A stretch of 51,881 nucleotides of DNA, from assembly GCA_001449105.1 (NCBI GenBank), contig LNIY01000086.1, positions 1 to 51,881 of the forward strand, read 5' to 3'. Of this stretch, positions 1 through 8,114 are shown piece by piece. Under the pieces are notes generated by a model. It was not told the DNA's origin. It was given only the letters and a program-made list of their open reading frames with translations, and did not search any database. Numbering within the stretch: the stretch's first letter is position 1; every line of letters starts with the position of its first letter. Position numbers and translations under genes: made by a program. Source of the stretch: Caulobacter vibrioides. Its GTDB lineage: Bacteria; Pseudomonadota; Alphaproteobacteria; Caulobacterales; Caulobacteraceae.

Positions 1-156
1 ATCCTCACCGAGTGGGACCAGTTCCGCGCCCTCGACCTGGAACGCCTCAAGAGCCTGCTGGCCGCCCCGGTCGTCGTCGACCTGCGCAACGTCTACAAGC
101 CCCACGAGATGGTCCGCCACGGCTTCATCTACGCCTCGGTGGGGCGCGGGGCATGA
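1..156 (+). CDS. UDP-glucose 6-dehydrogenase, C-terminal end (partial)
   Basis: Only the last 51 codons are present; the gene starts before the window. The reading frame from base 1 gives a TEWDQFRALDLERLK segment, then PVVVDLRNVYKP and GFIYASVGRG before TGA. This is the typical C-terminal nucleotide-binding tail of UDP-glucose/GDP-mannose dehydrogenases, which oxidise UDP-glucose to UDP-glucuronate. Its stop overlaps the start of the next gene (ATGA at 153-156). The neighbour is a UDP-uronate epimerase, so the pair would make UDP-glucuronate and then UDP-galacturonate for surface polysaccharide. The family call is firm; substrate specificity cannot be judged from the tail. Confidence 0.88.
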   Translation: MLTEWDQFRALDLERLKSLLAAPVVVDLRNVYKPHEMVRHGFIYASVGRGA

Positions 157-1130
157 GCGCAGGCCCCGTCATCGTCACCGGCGCGGCCGGCTTCATCGGC
201 ATGCACGTCGCCGAGCGCCTGCTCGCGCGCGGCGAGACGGTGATCGGCGTCGACGTCTTCAACGCCTATTACGACCCGGCCCTGAAGGACGCCCGCGCCG
301 CGCGCCTGGAAGGCCGCCCGGGCTTCACCATGGTCCGCATGGACATCGCCGAGCACGAGGCCCTGCTGGACCTGGTCAAGTCGTCGGGCGCCCGGCGGAT
401 CGTCCACCTGGCCGCCCAGGCGGGGGTGCGCTACTCGATCGACAACCCGTTCGCCTATGAGCGCTCGAACCTGGCCGGCCACCTGTCGGTGCTGGAAGCC
501 TGCCGCCACGGCGGGGTCGAGGCCCTGGTCTACGCCTCGTCCAGCAGCGTCTATGGCGAGCGCCCCCTGGCCGGCGAGGGCTTCAAGGAAACCGACCCGG
601 CCGAGGCGCCGGTGTCGCTGTACGCGGCCACCAAGCGCTCGTGCGAGCTGATCAGCCAGAGCTACGCCAGCCTGTACGGCTTTCCCCAGGCGGGCCTGCG
701 GTTCTTCACGGTCTACGGCCCCTGGGGCCGGCCGGACATGGCCTATTTCAGCTTCACCCAGAAGATCCTGCGCGGCGAGCCGATCGAGGTCTATGGCGAG
801 GGCAGGATGGCCCGCGACTTCACCTATATCGACGACATCGTCGACGGCATCGTCGGCGTGCTCGACAACCCGCCGCCGCGCGGCGGGCACGAGGTCTACA
901 ACATCGGCGACAGCAATCCCGTCGGCCTGATGGACATGATCGCCGCCTTGGAAAGCGCCATCGGCCGCCAGGCCCAGAAGGTGTTCCTGCCGATGCAGCC
1001 GGGCGACGTGCCGGCCACCTATGCCGACGTCTCCAAGCTGCACGCCCTGACCGGCTACAAGCCCACCGTCGGGGTCGAGGAAGGCCTCCGGCGCTTCGCG
1101 GCCTGGTACGCCGACTTCTACGGCCGCTGA
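153..1130 (+). CDS. NAD-dependent sugar epimerase, UDP-glucuronate 4-epimerase type
   Basis: 325 residues, an extended SDR. The NAD-binding GAAGFIG glycine motif is near the N-terminus, followed by the VDVFNAYYDPALKDARAARL stretch that is characteristic of UDP-glucuronate 4-epimerases rather than GalE. The catalytic YAATK (YxxxK) lies near residue 157, after the SSSSVYG segment. The start at 153 is chosen because it overlaps the upstream UDP-glucose dehydrogenase stop by 4 nt and begins directly before the Rossmann fold; longer in-frame extensions run back into the dehydrogenase gene. The expected product is UDP-galacturonate for polysaccharide or lipopolysaccharide. The 3' end overlaps the convergent VOC gene by 13 bp. 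Confidence 0.88.
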   Translation: MSAGPVIVTGAAGFIGMHVAERLLARGETVIGVDVFNAYYDPALKDARAARLEGRPGFTMVRMDIAEHEALLDLVKSSGARRIVHLAAQAGVRYSIDNPFAYERSNLAGHLSVLEACRHGGVEALVYASSSSVYGERPLAGEGFKETDPAEAPVSLYAATKRSCELISQSYASLYGFPQAGLRFFTVYGPWGRPDMAYFSFTQKILRGEPIEVYGEGRMARDFTYIDDIVDGIVGVLDNPPPRGGHEVYNIGDSNPVGLMDMIAALESAIGRQAQKVFLPMQPGDVPATYADVSKLHALTGYKPTVGVEEGLRRFAAWYADFYGR

Positions 1131-1588
1131 AACGCTCCGTCGCCCGAGGCGCTGAAGCGGATCTGCTGGCCGTACGAGACCTCCAGCGTGTTGCCGTCGG
1201 GATCGGCGATATAGGCCCAGTAGCCGACCGGATGACCGCCATCGACGGGCGCTGAGCGCAGCACGCCCTGCGCCTTCGCCAGGGCAGCCAGACGGTCGAC
1301 CTCGCAGCGGCTGGCGCAGGCCAGGCCCAGATGGCCGAACGGGCCCAGCGGCGTGTCGTTCAGCGCGCGCGACTCCACCAGCACCACCGCGAAGGCGCCG
1401 CGTGGATCGGCCATCCACGCCACCCGCTCGATCGCCCCGCCCGCCTGGCGCGCATGGACCATCCGCAGGCCGGCGAAGGTCTCGTAGAATCCGCGGCTGC
1501 GATCGAGGTCGCGGATCACGAGGGCCAGGTGCGTCAGGCCCAGGTCGATATCGTCGGCGATGGTCAATGTCGGCTCCGTTCTCTTCAC
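1118..1588 (-). CDS. VOC (glyoxalase/bleomycin resistance) family protein
   Basis: 156 residues. It has the paired beta-alpha-beta pattern of vicinal-oxygen-chelate proteins: LTHLALVIRDLDRSRGFYETFAGL at the start and HLGLACASRCEVDRLAALAKAQG, then GYWAYIADPDGNTLEVSYGQ near the end. The final Glu of NTLEV is the usual metal-ligand position. The substrate cannot be told. The start is a GTG at 1588 with only a weak Shine-Dalgarno; no later start keeps the first domain whole. The gene is divergent from a LysR regulator 47 bp away, so that regulator probably controls it. Confidence 0.82.
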   Translation of the reverse strand: MKRTEPTLTIADDIDLGLTHLALVIRDLDRSRGFYETFAGLRMVHARQAGGAIERVAWMADPRGAFAVVLVESRALNDTPLGPFGHLGLACASRCEVDRLAALAKAQGVLRSAPVDGGHPVGYWAYIADPDGNTLEVSYGQQIRFSASGDGAFQRP

Positions 1589-1606
1589 GGCCCATCGTCC
1601 GCCATC

Positions 1607-1634
1607 GATTGAGCGAATGAAAATGATCTGTCAG
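1607..1634 (-). promoter_or_regulatory. Candidate housekeeping promoter for the VOC gene
   Basis: Read on the minus strand, CTGACAG (1634-1628), a 13 bp spacer and GCTCAATC (1614-1607) fit the Caulobacter TTGACGS-N10-14-GCTANAWC pattern at 5/7 and 7/8 positions. The -35 box ends 1 nt before the start codon of the divergent LysR gene, so regulator binding here would affect both genes. Confidence 0.5.
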
Positions 1635-1667
1635 CATGGCAAACATGCGCACGACGAATGATCTGTC
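1622..1667. promoter_or_regulatory. 11 bp direct repeat flanking the LysR start codon
   Basis: AATGATCTGTC occurs at 1622-1632 and again at 1657-1667, 35 bp apart. The first copy overlaps the -35 region of the divergent VOC gene and the second lies in codons 8-11 of the LysR gene. It could be an operator pair for autoregulation, or a chance or duplication-derived repeat. Confidence 0.3.
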
Positions 1668-2562
1668 CGGCATCGACATGAACCTGCTGGTCGTGCTCGA
1701 CGCCCTGCTGGCCGAGCGGCACGTCACCCGGGCCGCGCTGCGCATCAACAGGTCGCAGCCGGCCGTCAGCCATGCCCTGAGCCGGCTGCGCCACCTGCTG
1801 GACGATCCGATCCTGGTGCGCGTCGACGGACGACTGGAGCCCACGGCGCGGGCGCTGGAGATCGCCAGGCCCCTGGGCGAGGCTCTTGGCCTGATCGGCG
1901 GCGTGCTCGGCGACCCCGAACGCGCGCCGGGCGCCCAGGAACGGCATTTCCACCTGTCGATGTCGGACTACGCCGCCGAGGCTTTGCTGCCCACGCTGGC
2001 GCGCGACCTGCGCCGCGCCTCGCCGGGAACCAGGCTGAGCCTGCTGACCCTGGGACGCCGCGCCGCCCTCGCCGCGCTCGAGGCCGGCGAGATCGACCTG
2101 GCGGTGGGCGTCTATCCCGAGCGCGACAAGGCCGCGGCCGAAGGGCTGTCGTTCGCGCCGCTGCTGAACGACCGCTTCGCCTGCCTTTTCGACCGCCGCG
2201 AGGGACCCGCGCCGACGACGCTGGACGACTATATGGCGCGTCCGCACGTCGCCGTGGCGGCCTCGCCGCGCGACGTCGGCGATGTGGACGCGGCGCTGGC
2301 CGCCGGCGGCCGCTCGCGAAACATCGCGCTGACCCTGCCGCACTGGTCGGTTGCCCCGGCCCTGATCGACGGAACCGACCTGGTTCTGACGGCGGCGCGG
2401 CGCAGCCTGCCCGCCGCGCCGGCCGAAGGGCTGGTCGTCTGCGACCTGCCGTTCGAGGTCGCCCCCATTCGGCTGGTCATGGCCTGGCACCGGCGGCGCG
2501 ACTTCGACCCCGGTCATCGCCGGCTGCGCGAGGCCCTGGTCAAGGCCCGCCGGGACGACTGA
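1636..2562 (+). CDS. LysR-family transcriptional regulator
   Basis: 308 residues, normal family length. The winged helix-turn-helix occupies about residues 14-75: DMNLLVVLDALLAERHVTRA, then RSQPAVSHALSRLRHLLDDPILVR. The remainder is a periplasmic-binding-protein-like effector domain. The start at 1636 (ATG) is the first of three close Met codons (1636, 1645, 1678); the DNA-binding domain is complete from any of them. It is divergent from the VOC gene and convergent with the SDR gene that ends 6 bp downstream. The NodD/SyrM-like opening (IDMNLLVVLDALL) suggests the LysR branch that senses small aromatic ligands, but that is an inference. Confidence 0.92.
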   Translation: MANMRTTNDLSGIDMNLLVVLDALLAERHVTRAALRINRSQPAVSHALSRLRHLLDDPILVRVDGRLEPTARALEIARPLGEALGLIGGVLGDPERAPGAQERHFHLSMSDYAAEALLPTLARDLRRASPGTRLSLLTLGRRAALAALEAGEIDLAVGVYPERDKAAAEGLSFAPLLNDRFACLFDRREGPAPTTLDDYMARPHVAVAASPRDVGDVDAALAAGGRSRNIALTLPHWSVAPALIDGTDLVLTAARRSLPAAPAEGLVVCDLPFEVAPIRLVMAWHRRRDFDPGHRRLREALVKARRDD

Positions 2563-2567
2563 GCCGC

Positions 2568-3458
2568 CTACCCGGCCGCCTGGCCCGCGATCATCGCCTC
2601 GCGCATGGCCTGGGCCTGCTCGGGCGAGACGCCCATGGCCGCCAGGATCGGCGAGGGCGTGCGCACGTCCCAGCTGCTGCGCGGACCGATGGTGATGCCG
2701 CCGTCGACGACGATGTGCGTGCCGCTGACGAAGGCGCTGTCGTCGCTGGCCAGATAGAGGGCGGCGGCGGCGATGTCGTCGGGCAGGCCCGCCTTGGCGA
2801 TCGGCTGGATCTTGGGCCCGACCTCGGCGACGCGGGCGGCCATCTGGTCGGCGACGTCCCGGGAAAGCCCGATCGAGGCCCCGAAGATCGAGGTGGCGAT
2901 CAGGCCAGGGCAGATGGCGTTGACCCGCACGCCCAGCGGCGACAGCTCGGCCGCCGCGCAGCGGGTCATGTGGATCACCGCCGCCTTGGCCGAGGAATAG
3001 GCCAGCGGCCCGAAGCCCGCCTGCAGGCCCGCGATCGAGGCGGTGTTGATGATCGAGCCGCCGCCGCGCGCCAGCATGGCCGGCAGGGCTTGCTTCATGC
3101 CCAGCACCGGGCCGCGCAGCAGCACGGCGAAGGTGGCGTCCCAGGCCGCGCCCGTCATGTCGGCCACGCCGTTGGGCGCGCCGCCGTGACCGGCGTTGTT
3201 GAACAGGATGTCGAGACCGCCGAAGGCCTCGGTCGCCAGACCGACGGCGGCGGCGATGTCGTCCTCGACCGTCACGTCGCAGCGGGAAAAGCGCACGGCG
3301 TCGGGGAAGCGCTGCTGGAGCATCGCGCCCTTCTCGGCCTGAAGGTCGGCGGCGATCACCCGCGCGCCCTGGGCGACGAACAGTTCGACGGTTCCCAGGC
3401 CTATGCCCGAGCAAGCTCCGGTGACGACGGCGACCTTGCCGTCCAGACGTCCGCCCAT
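2568..3458 (-). CDS. SDR-family NAD(P)-dependent oxidoreductase
   Basis: 296 residues, a classical short-chain dehydrogenase. The cofactor motif TGACSGIG is near residue 14, FNNAGHGG near 93, and the catalytic YSSAK (YxxxK) near 163, with a Ser-containing strand just before it. It has a roughly 30-residue C-terminal extension beyond the usual 250-residue fold. A GGGAGG ribosome-binding site lies 7 nt before the ATG at 3458, which fixes the start. Substrate unknown; no pathway neighbours. Confidence 0.88.
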   Translation of the reverse strand: MGGRLDGKVAVVTGACSGIGLGTVELFVAQGARVIAADLQAEKGAMLQQRFPDAVRFSRCDVTVEDDIAAAVGLATEAFGGLDILFNNAGHGGAPNGVADMTGAAWDATFAVLLRGPVLGMKQALPAMLARGGGSIINTASIAGLQAGFGPLAYSSAKAAVIHMTRCAAAELSPLGVRVNAICPGLIATSIFGASIGLSRDVADQMAARVAEVGPKIQPIAKAGLPDDIAAAALYLASDDSAFVSGTHIVVDGGITIGPRSSWDVRTPSPILAAMGVSPEQAQAMREAMIAGQAAG

Positions 3459-3547
3459 GCGGCATCCTCCCTGTTGGCGCGCGGCCTCTGGAAGCGGGCC
3501 GCTTGGCGCGGGAGGATCATGGGACGGGCCGCCGCGAGCGGCCAGCC

Positions 3548-3763
3548 TTACGTGGCGTCAGCAGCCGAGGCGCGCCCGAACGTCGCGCGGCCCTGGGGAC
3601 GACGCACCACCAGGCTGAACAGCAGCCACAGGGCGCACGGAACCAGCATCACCGCCCAGGCCAGGACCAGGCCCGCCAGGCCGAAGATGGCGCAGACGCG
3701 TTGCCAGGCGTTGGGCTGCTCGGTCGCGCGGCGACGCGGCTTCTTGTCGATCTTCAAACCCAT
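3548..3763 (-). CDS. Small membrane protein, 71 residues, unknown function
   Basis: A basic N-terminus (MGLKIDKKPRRRATEQ) is followed by one long hydrophobic segment, roughly residues 21-52 (AIFGLAGLVLAWAVMLVPCA and onward), and a short basic tail. The segment is long enough for one slightly kinked helix or two short ones. A GGGGGA sequence sits 4-9 nt upstream of the ATG. It ends 89 bp after the divergent SDR start and lies 21 bp downstream of the WecG-type gene stop, on the same strand, so it may be the last gene of that transcript. I do not recognise the family. Confidence 0.6.
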   Translation of the reverse strand: MGLKIDKKPRRRATEQPNAWQRVCAIFGLAGLVLAWAVMLVPCALWLLFSLVVRRPQGRATFGRASAADAT

Positions 3764-3784
3764 TGGTCCCCCACGGACGTCCGG

Positions 3785-4693
3785 CTAAGGCTTGAGCGCG
3801 AGATCGGTGGCGCGCCTGTAGGCGGCCTCCGGCGGAACGGCGTTCTTCTTTTTGCCCGGCTGCAGCTGCCGCGCAAGAGCCCTGCGGGCGTCGGCCATGG
3901 CCGGGCCGAACAGATGCCAGGGCTCGACGCAGTAGCGGGTGAACAGCCGCTCGGGGTCGGCCATCAGCCGGAACAGCCATTCCATGCCCACCTGGCCCAT
4001 CCAGCGCGGCGCGGCCAACTGGACGCCAGCCTCGTAGTCGAAGGCGCCGCCGACCGTGAAGCCGACGCAGGGGTCGAGCTTCTTGTGGTTCTCCAGCAGC
4101 CATTTCTCCTGGCGCGGCATGCCCATGCCGACGAACAGGATGTCGGGCTTGTAGGCCTTGATCTTCGCCACCACCGCCTCGTTCTCGGCGCTGCCGTCGG
4201 TGACGTCGAAATAGCCCTGATGGCTCTCGACCTGGGCGGTCGGCCAGTCGCGACGGATGTTTTCCAGCGCCTTCTCGGCCACGCCAGGGGCGCCGCCGAC
4301 GAAGAACACCTTCCAGTTTTCCTTGGTGGCGCGAGCCCAGAAGTCGTTGCGCCAGTCGAGATAGGTGCAGCGGTGGAAGCGGCGGCTGGCCCGGCCGACG
4401 ATGCGCGCCCAGAAGATCAGCGGCACGCTGTCGACCTCGATCAGCTCGGCGGCCTTGAAGAAGTCGACGACCTGCGGGTCCTTCTGCAGCAGATACAGGC
4501 TGTGCAGGTTGTGGTTGGCGACGATCGCGCCCTTGCCGCCCGCGATCCGGCCCGCCACGAAGTGGAAGACCTCCTCCGGGCGCACGAGATCCATCTCGCC
4601 CCCGAGCACCTTCACGCGCTCCTCGGGACGCCGGTTCATGCGGTACGGGCGGCGCGCTTCCACGGGAAACGCGTCGCGAGCAGGAAGGAACAT
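3785..4693 (-). CDS. WecG/TagA/CpsF-family glycosyltransferase
   Basis: 302 residues, family GT26. Diagnostic segments are ANHNLHSLYLLQ near residue 60, DSVPLIFWARIVGR, the VFFVGGAPGVAEKAL block near 125, and GMGMPRQEKWLLEN near 195. These enzymes move a sugar, often N-acetylmannosamine or a uronic acid, from UDP to a lipid-linked acceptor. In Caulobacter crescentus a member of this family, HfsJ, acts in holdfast polysaccharide synthesis; this gene could be HfsJ or a paralogue, which the sequence alone does not settle. The start at 4693 is preferred over the internal ATG at 4639 because GGAGG precedes it by about 10 nt. Confidence 0.85.
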   Translation of the reverse strand: MFLPARDAFPVEARRPYRMNRRPEERVKVLGGEMDLVRPEEVFHFVAGRIAGGKGAIVANHNLHSLYLLQKDPQVVDFFKAAELIEVDSVPLIFWARIVGRASRRFHRCTYLDWRNDFWARATKENWKVFFVGGAPGVAEKALENIRRDWPTAQVESHQGYFDVTDGSAENEAVVAKIKAYKPDILFVGMGMPRQEKWLLENHKKLDPCVGFTVGGAFDYEAGVQLAAPRWMGQVGMEWLFRLMADPERLFTRYCVEPWHLFGPAMADARRALARQLQPGKKKNAVPPEAAYRRATDLALKP

Positions 4694-5028
4694 CTGAACG
4701 CCGCCTCCGACTATTCGAAGAGCAGCAATAGCCCAGTTGATCTCACCGCTTTGCTAAGGGACGTCCTTACCGACCGTTTAACCGTATGATTTTACTGTTG
4801 TTTCAGAACGGGACGGCAGGCGGGTGATTTGCGAAAGCTTAACCACGACCTTCCCCGTCATCCCGGCAGAAGCGTAGCGGAGAGCCGGGACCCAGGGGCC
4901 GCCCCACGACGCCGACCGAGCGGACGGGCGCGGCGATTAACGCCGCACCCAGTCGCCTGGGTCCCGGATAACGGCTGCGCCGTTTCCGGGATGACGCAGT
5001 AGGTGCGAGGCGACGTTAACGGAGCCCC
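4694..5028. other. 335 bp intergenic region: AT-richer promoter segment plus repeat
   Basis: No gene is supported here. The first 150 bp contain an unusually AT-rich stretch around 4770-4805 (TTTAACCGTATGATTTTAC) that probably holds the promoter for the WecG-type gene. The rest, 4856-4996, is a copy of the dispersed palindromic element described separately. The last 30 bp lead to the stop of the quinone oxidoreductase gene. Confidence 0.6.
4856..4996 (+). repeat. Dispersed palindromic intergenic element, copy 1 (about 140 bp)
   Basis: The ends are inverted: CGTCATCCCGG at the left and CCGGGATGACG at the right. Inside are AGCGGAGAGCCGGGACCCAGG and its partner CCTGGGTCCCGGATAA, which again face each other. 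The same design occurs at 20319-20457 (inverted) and 43870-44009 (same orientation), always between genes. Confidence 0.9.
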
Positions 5029-6027
5029 CTACTCCGTCGTCACCACCACCTTGCCCATGGCCTTGCGGCTGGCGAGGTGGGCGATGGCGTCGCCGGCCTT
5101 TTCCAGGGGGAAGCGTTCGGAGACGTAGGGTTTGATCTTGCCGGCGGCGTAGAGGTCCATCAGCTCGCGCACGTTGGCGGCGTGGCCGGCCGGATCGCGG
5201 GCCACGGCCGCGCCCCAGAACACGCCGACGATGTCGCACGACTTCAGCAGGGTCAGGTTCAGCGGGATCTTCGGGATGCCCGACGGGAAGCCGATCACCA
5301 GCATGCGGCCGCCCCAGCCGGCGGCGCGGATGGTGGCCTCCGAATAGTCGCCGCCGACGGCGTCATAGGCCACGTCCCAGCCGTTGGGGCCGCAGGCGGC
5401 CTTCAGCTGGTCGGCCAGGGCCTTCTGGCCGTCCTTGTCGAAGGGACCTCGGGCGTAGACCACGCCGGCGTCGGCGCCGCGCGAGATGGCCAGATCCACC
5501 TTCTCCTGGCTGGAGGCGGCGGCGATGACCCGCGCGCCCATGGCCTTGCCCAGCTCCACGGCCGCAAGGCCCACGCCCCCGGCCGCGCCGAGCACCAGCA
5601 GGGTCTGGCCGGGCTTGAGGAAGCCGCGGTCCTTCAGCGCGTAGTACGAGGTGCCGTAGGTCAGGATGAAGGCCGAGGCCTCGTCGAAGGGCATGGCGTC
5701 GGGGATCGGCGTGCAGCGGGCGGCCTCGACGGCCAGCTTGTCGGCCATGCCGCCCCAGCCGGTGGAGGCCAGCACCCTCTGGCCGACCCGCAGGCTGGTG
5801 ACGCCCTCTCCCATGGCGGCGATCACGCCCGAGACCTCGCCGCCCGGCGCGAAGGGCCGCTGCGGCTTGAACTGGTAGAGGTCCTGGATGATCAGCAGGT
5901 CGGGATAGTTGACCCCGCAGGCCTTGACGTCGATCAGCACCTGGCCGGGCGCGGGAACCGGATCGGGCAGTTCCTCCAGCACCAGGGACTCGGGACCGCC
6001 GACTTCCTTGCTGAGCACCGCCTTCAT
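5029..6027 (-). CDS. NADPH:quinone oxidoreductase family (MDR superfamily)
   Basis: 332 residues. The N-terminal GroES-like domain (KEVGGPESLVLEELPDPVPA) is followed by a Rossmann domain with LVLGAAGGVGLAAVELGKAMGA near residue 145. There are no structural or catalytic zinc cysteines, as in the zeta-crystallin/quinone oxidoreductase branch. Start chosen at the ATG at 6027, which has GGGAGAAGCGAG just upstream; the 25-residue extension to 6102 would overlap the divergent isoaspartyl peptidase gene. It probably reduces quinones or enones with NADPH in the cytoplasm. Confidence 0.88.
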   Translation of the reverse strand: MKAVLSKEVGGPESLVLEELPDPVPAPGQVLIDVKACGVNYPDLLIIQDLYQFKPQRPFAPGGEVSGVIAAMGEGVTSLRVGQRVLASTGWGGMADKLAVEAARCTPIPDAMPFDEASAFILTYGTSYYALKDRGFLKPGQTLLVLGAAGGVGLAAVELGKAMGARVIAAASSQEKVDLAISRGADAGVVYARGPFDKDGQKALADQLKAACGPNGWDVAYDAVGGDYSEATIRAAGWGGRMLVIGFPSGIPKIPLNLTLLKSCDIVGVFWGAAVARDPAGHAANVRELMDLYAAGKIKPYVSERFPLEKAGDAIAHLASRKAMGKVVVTTE

Positions 6028-6095
6028 CTCGCTTCTCCCTGCCTCTTTGTTTAGAAGCCCGACGCTAGCGCAGGCGCGACGACCGAGAAAGCCAA

Positions 6096-6974
6096 ATGTC
6101 AAACAAACGTTTTACCCTCGCCCTGCACGGCGGCGCCGGCGCCAAGCGCGGCCACGACTACTCGGTCGAGATCGCCCACATGCGCGGCCTGATCGAGGCC
6201 GGTCGCGACCGCCTGGCGGCGGGCGCCAGCGCCCTGGACGTGGTGGTCGAGACAGTCGCGGCGCTGGAGGCCTCGGGTCTCTACATCGCCGGCAAGGGCG
6301 CTTCGCCCAACGCCGCGGGCGAGTACGAGCTGGACGCCAGCCTGATGGACGGCGCGACCAGCCGCGCCGGCTCGGTGGCCGCGCTGCAGGGCTTCGTCAG
6401 CCCGATCGCCGCCGCCCGGGCGGTGATGGACCAGACCCCGCACGTGATGCTGGCCGGCGAGGGCGCCATGGCCTTCGCCCGCGCCCAGGGGCTGGAAACC
6501 GTCGAGGATCCGCAAGGCTACTACACCCGGGCCGGGGCCTTCGAGGACAACGCCCCTCCCGGGGGACTTCCCACCGGCACGGTCGGCTGCGTGGCCCTCG
6601 ACCAGGACGGCCGCCTGGCGGCGGCCACCTCGACCGCCGGCGTGTTCGGCAAGATGCCGGGCCGGGTGGGCGACAGCCCGATCATCGGCGCCGGCGCCTG
6701 GGCCGACGGCTGGGCCGCGGTCTCCTGCACCGGCCAGGGCGAATACTTCATCCGCACGGCCGTCGGCGCGCAGATCGCCCACCGCATCCGCTTCGGCGGC
6801 CAGGGCCTGGACGAGGCGGCGGCCGGCGCCATCCAGGGCGTCGCCGACCTGGGCGGTCACGGCGGCCTGGTCTCGGTGGACCGGCAGGGCAATGTGGCCA
6901 TGCCGTTCGCCTCCAGCGGCCTCAAGCGCGCGGCCCTGATGCCCGACGGGACCATCCTGGCCGAGGCCTTCTGA
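6096..6974 (+). CDS. Isoaspartyl peptidase / L-asparaginase (Ntn hydrolase)
   Basis: 292 residues, plant-type asparaginase family. It opens with [12 protein letters not shown], has [21 protein letters not shown] near residue 70, and the GTVGCVALD segment at about residues 166-174, whose Thr is the autocleavage site and nucleophile (Thr-Val-Gly). Autoprocessing would split it into alpha and beta chains that hydrolyse beta-aspartyl dipeptides and asparagine. The [15 protein letters not shown] ending is typical. It is divergent from the quinone oxidoreductase (68 bp gap) and precedes galE by 100 bp on the same strand. Confidence 0.9.
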   Translation: MSNKRFTLALHGGAGAKRGHDYSVEIAHMRGLIEAGRDRLAAGASALDVVVETVAALEASGLYIAGKGASPNAAGEYELDASLMDGATSRAGSVAALQGFVSPIAAARAVMDQTPHVMLAGEGAMAFARAQGLETVEDPQGYYTRAGAFEDNAPPGGLPTGTVGCVALDQDGRLAAATSTAGVFGKMPGRVGDSPIIGAGAWADGWAAVSCTGQGEYFIRTAVGAQIAHRIRFGGQGLDEAAAGAIQGVADLGGHGGLVSVDRQGNVAMPFASSGLKRAALMPDGTILAEAF

Positions 6975-7074
6975 GGCGGCCGGCGACGGCAAGCCCCTTG
7001 ACCCCGCCCGGCCGCGCGCCAAGAAGGGAGAGAGGGGCAACCCACAGACTCGTAATGGAAATCGGAGCGCGACC

Positions 7075-8064
7075 TTGAGCCAAGCCATCCTCGTGGCCGG
7101 CGGCGCGGGCTACATCGGCTCGCATACCTGCCTGCGCCTGGCGGAGGCCGGCTTCACGCCCGTGGTCTACGACAATCTCAGCAACGGCTGGGAAGACTTC
7201 GTCCGGTGGGGGCCGCTGGAGATCGGCGACGTCAACGACCCGGTCCGGCTGGCCGAGGTGTTCGCCAAGCACAAGCCGGTGGCGGTGATCCACTTCGCCG
7301 CCTTCGTCGAGGTCGCCTTCTCGATCGCCGAGCCGGGCGCCTTCTACGGCACCAATGTCGGCGGCGCGATCACCCTGATCGAGGCCGCCCGCAAGGCCGG
7401 CGTCAACAAGCTGGTGTTCTCGTCGACCTGCGCCACCTACGGCCCGCCGGTGACCCTGCCGATGGACGAGACCCACCCGCAGGCGCCGCTCAACCCGTAC
7501 GGCCGCAGCAAGCTGATGGTCGAGCAGATCCTGCGCGACATGGACCGCTACAAGGGCTTCCGCTCGGTGGTGCTGCGCTACTTCAACGCCGCGGGCGCCG
7601 ACCCCGAGGGGCGCATCGGCGAAAAGCACGAGCCGGAGACCCACGCCATCCCGCTGGCCATCGCCGCCGCCCGGGGCGAGCGCGACAAGTTCACCCTGTA
7701 CGGCAGCGACTACGACACCCGCGACGGCAGCTGCATCCGCGACTACGTCCACGTGCTGGACCTGGCCGACGCCCACGTGCTGGCCCTGAAGTGGCTGCTG
7801 GACGGCAAGCACAGCACCGCCTTCAACCTGGGCACCGGCGAGGGCACCTCGGTGCGCGAGCTGGTGGCGGCGATCGAGCGGCGCTCCAACCGCAACTTCC
7901 CGCTGGAGACGGTCACCCGCCGCGACGGCGACGCCCCGATCCTGGTGGCCGACAGCGACAAGGCCCGCGCCCTGCTGGGCTGGAACCCGCGCTACGGCCT
8001 GGACGACATCATCCAGCACGCCTGGGCCTGGCACGCCAACGGCGCGACCACGCTGAAGCGCTGA
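7075..8064 (+). CDS. galE: UDP-glucose 4-epimerase
   Basis: 329 residues. GGAGYIGSH at the N-terminus binds NAD; the catalytic pair is the Ser/Thr of SSTCATYG and YGRSK (YxxxK) near residue 142. RDGSCIRDYVHVLDLADAH and FNLGTGEGTSVRELV are diagnostic of GalE. The start is a TTG at 7075 with GGAG 7 nt upstream; there is no ATG before the Rossmann motif. It interconverts UDP-glucose and UDP-galactose, feeding polysaccharide synthesis together with the uronate epimerase at the left edge of the window. Confidence 0.94.
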   Translation: MSQAILVAGGAGYIGSHTCLRLAEAGFTPVVYDNLSNGWEDFVRWGPLEIGDVNDPVRLAEVFAKHKPVAVIHFAAFVEVAFSIAEPGAFYGTNVGGAITLIEAARKAGVNKLVFSSTCATYGPPVTLPMDETHPQAPLNPYGRSKLMVEQILRDMDRYKGFRSVVLRYFNAAGADPEGRIGEKHEPETHAIPLAIAAARGERDKFTLYGSDYDTRDGSCIRDYVHVLDLADAHVLALKWLLDGKHSTAFNLGTGEGTSVRELVAAIERRSNRNFPLETVTRRDGDAPILVADSDKARALLGWNPRYGLDDIIQHAWAWHANGATTLKR

Positions 8065-8100
8065 GGCGCGAAAGCGACTTTCCCGCAAGGGTGGAAACCC

Positions 8101-8114
8101 TCTAGCGTGACCCC
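8101..8114 (+). promoter_or_regulatory. Candidate -10 element of a leaderless promoter
   Basis: TCTAGCGT at 8101-8108 resembles the GCTANAWC -10 box and ends 6 nt before the ATG at 8115. No purine-rich ribosome-binding site lies between (ACCCC). The -35 region is not convincing, so confidence is modest. Confidence 0.35.

Noticed and set aside
129..3465. Long minus-strand frames at 129-1844 (571 codons) and 1585-3465 (626 codons)
   Set aside because: They lie opposite or across the real epimerase, VOC, LysR and SDR genes and have Arg/Gly/Ala-rich low-complexity translations typical of high-GC shadow frames.
4770..4805. CtrA site (TTAA-N7-TTAA) upstream of the WecG-type gene
   Set aside because: Only one half-site (TTAAC) is good; the other half reads ATTT, so the full motif is not met.
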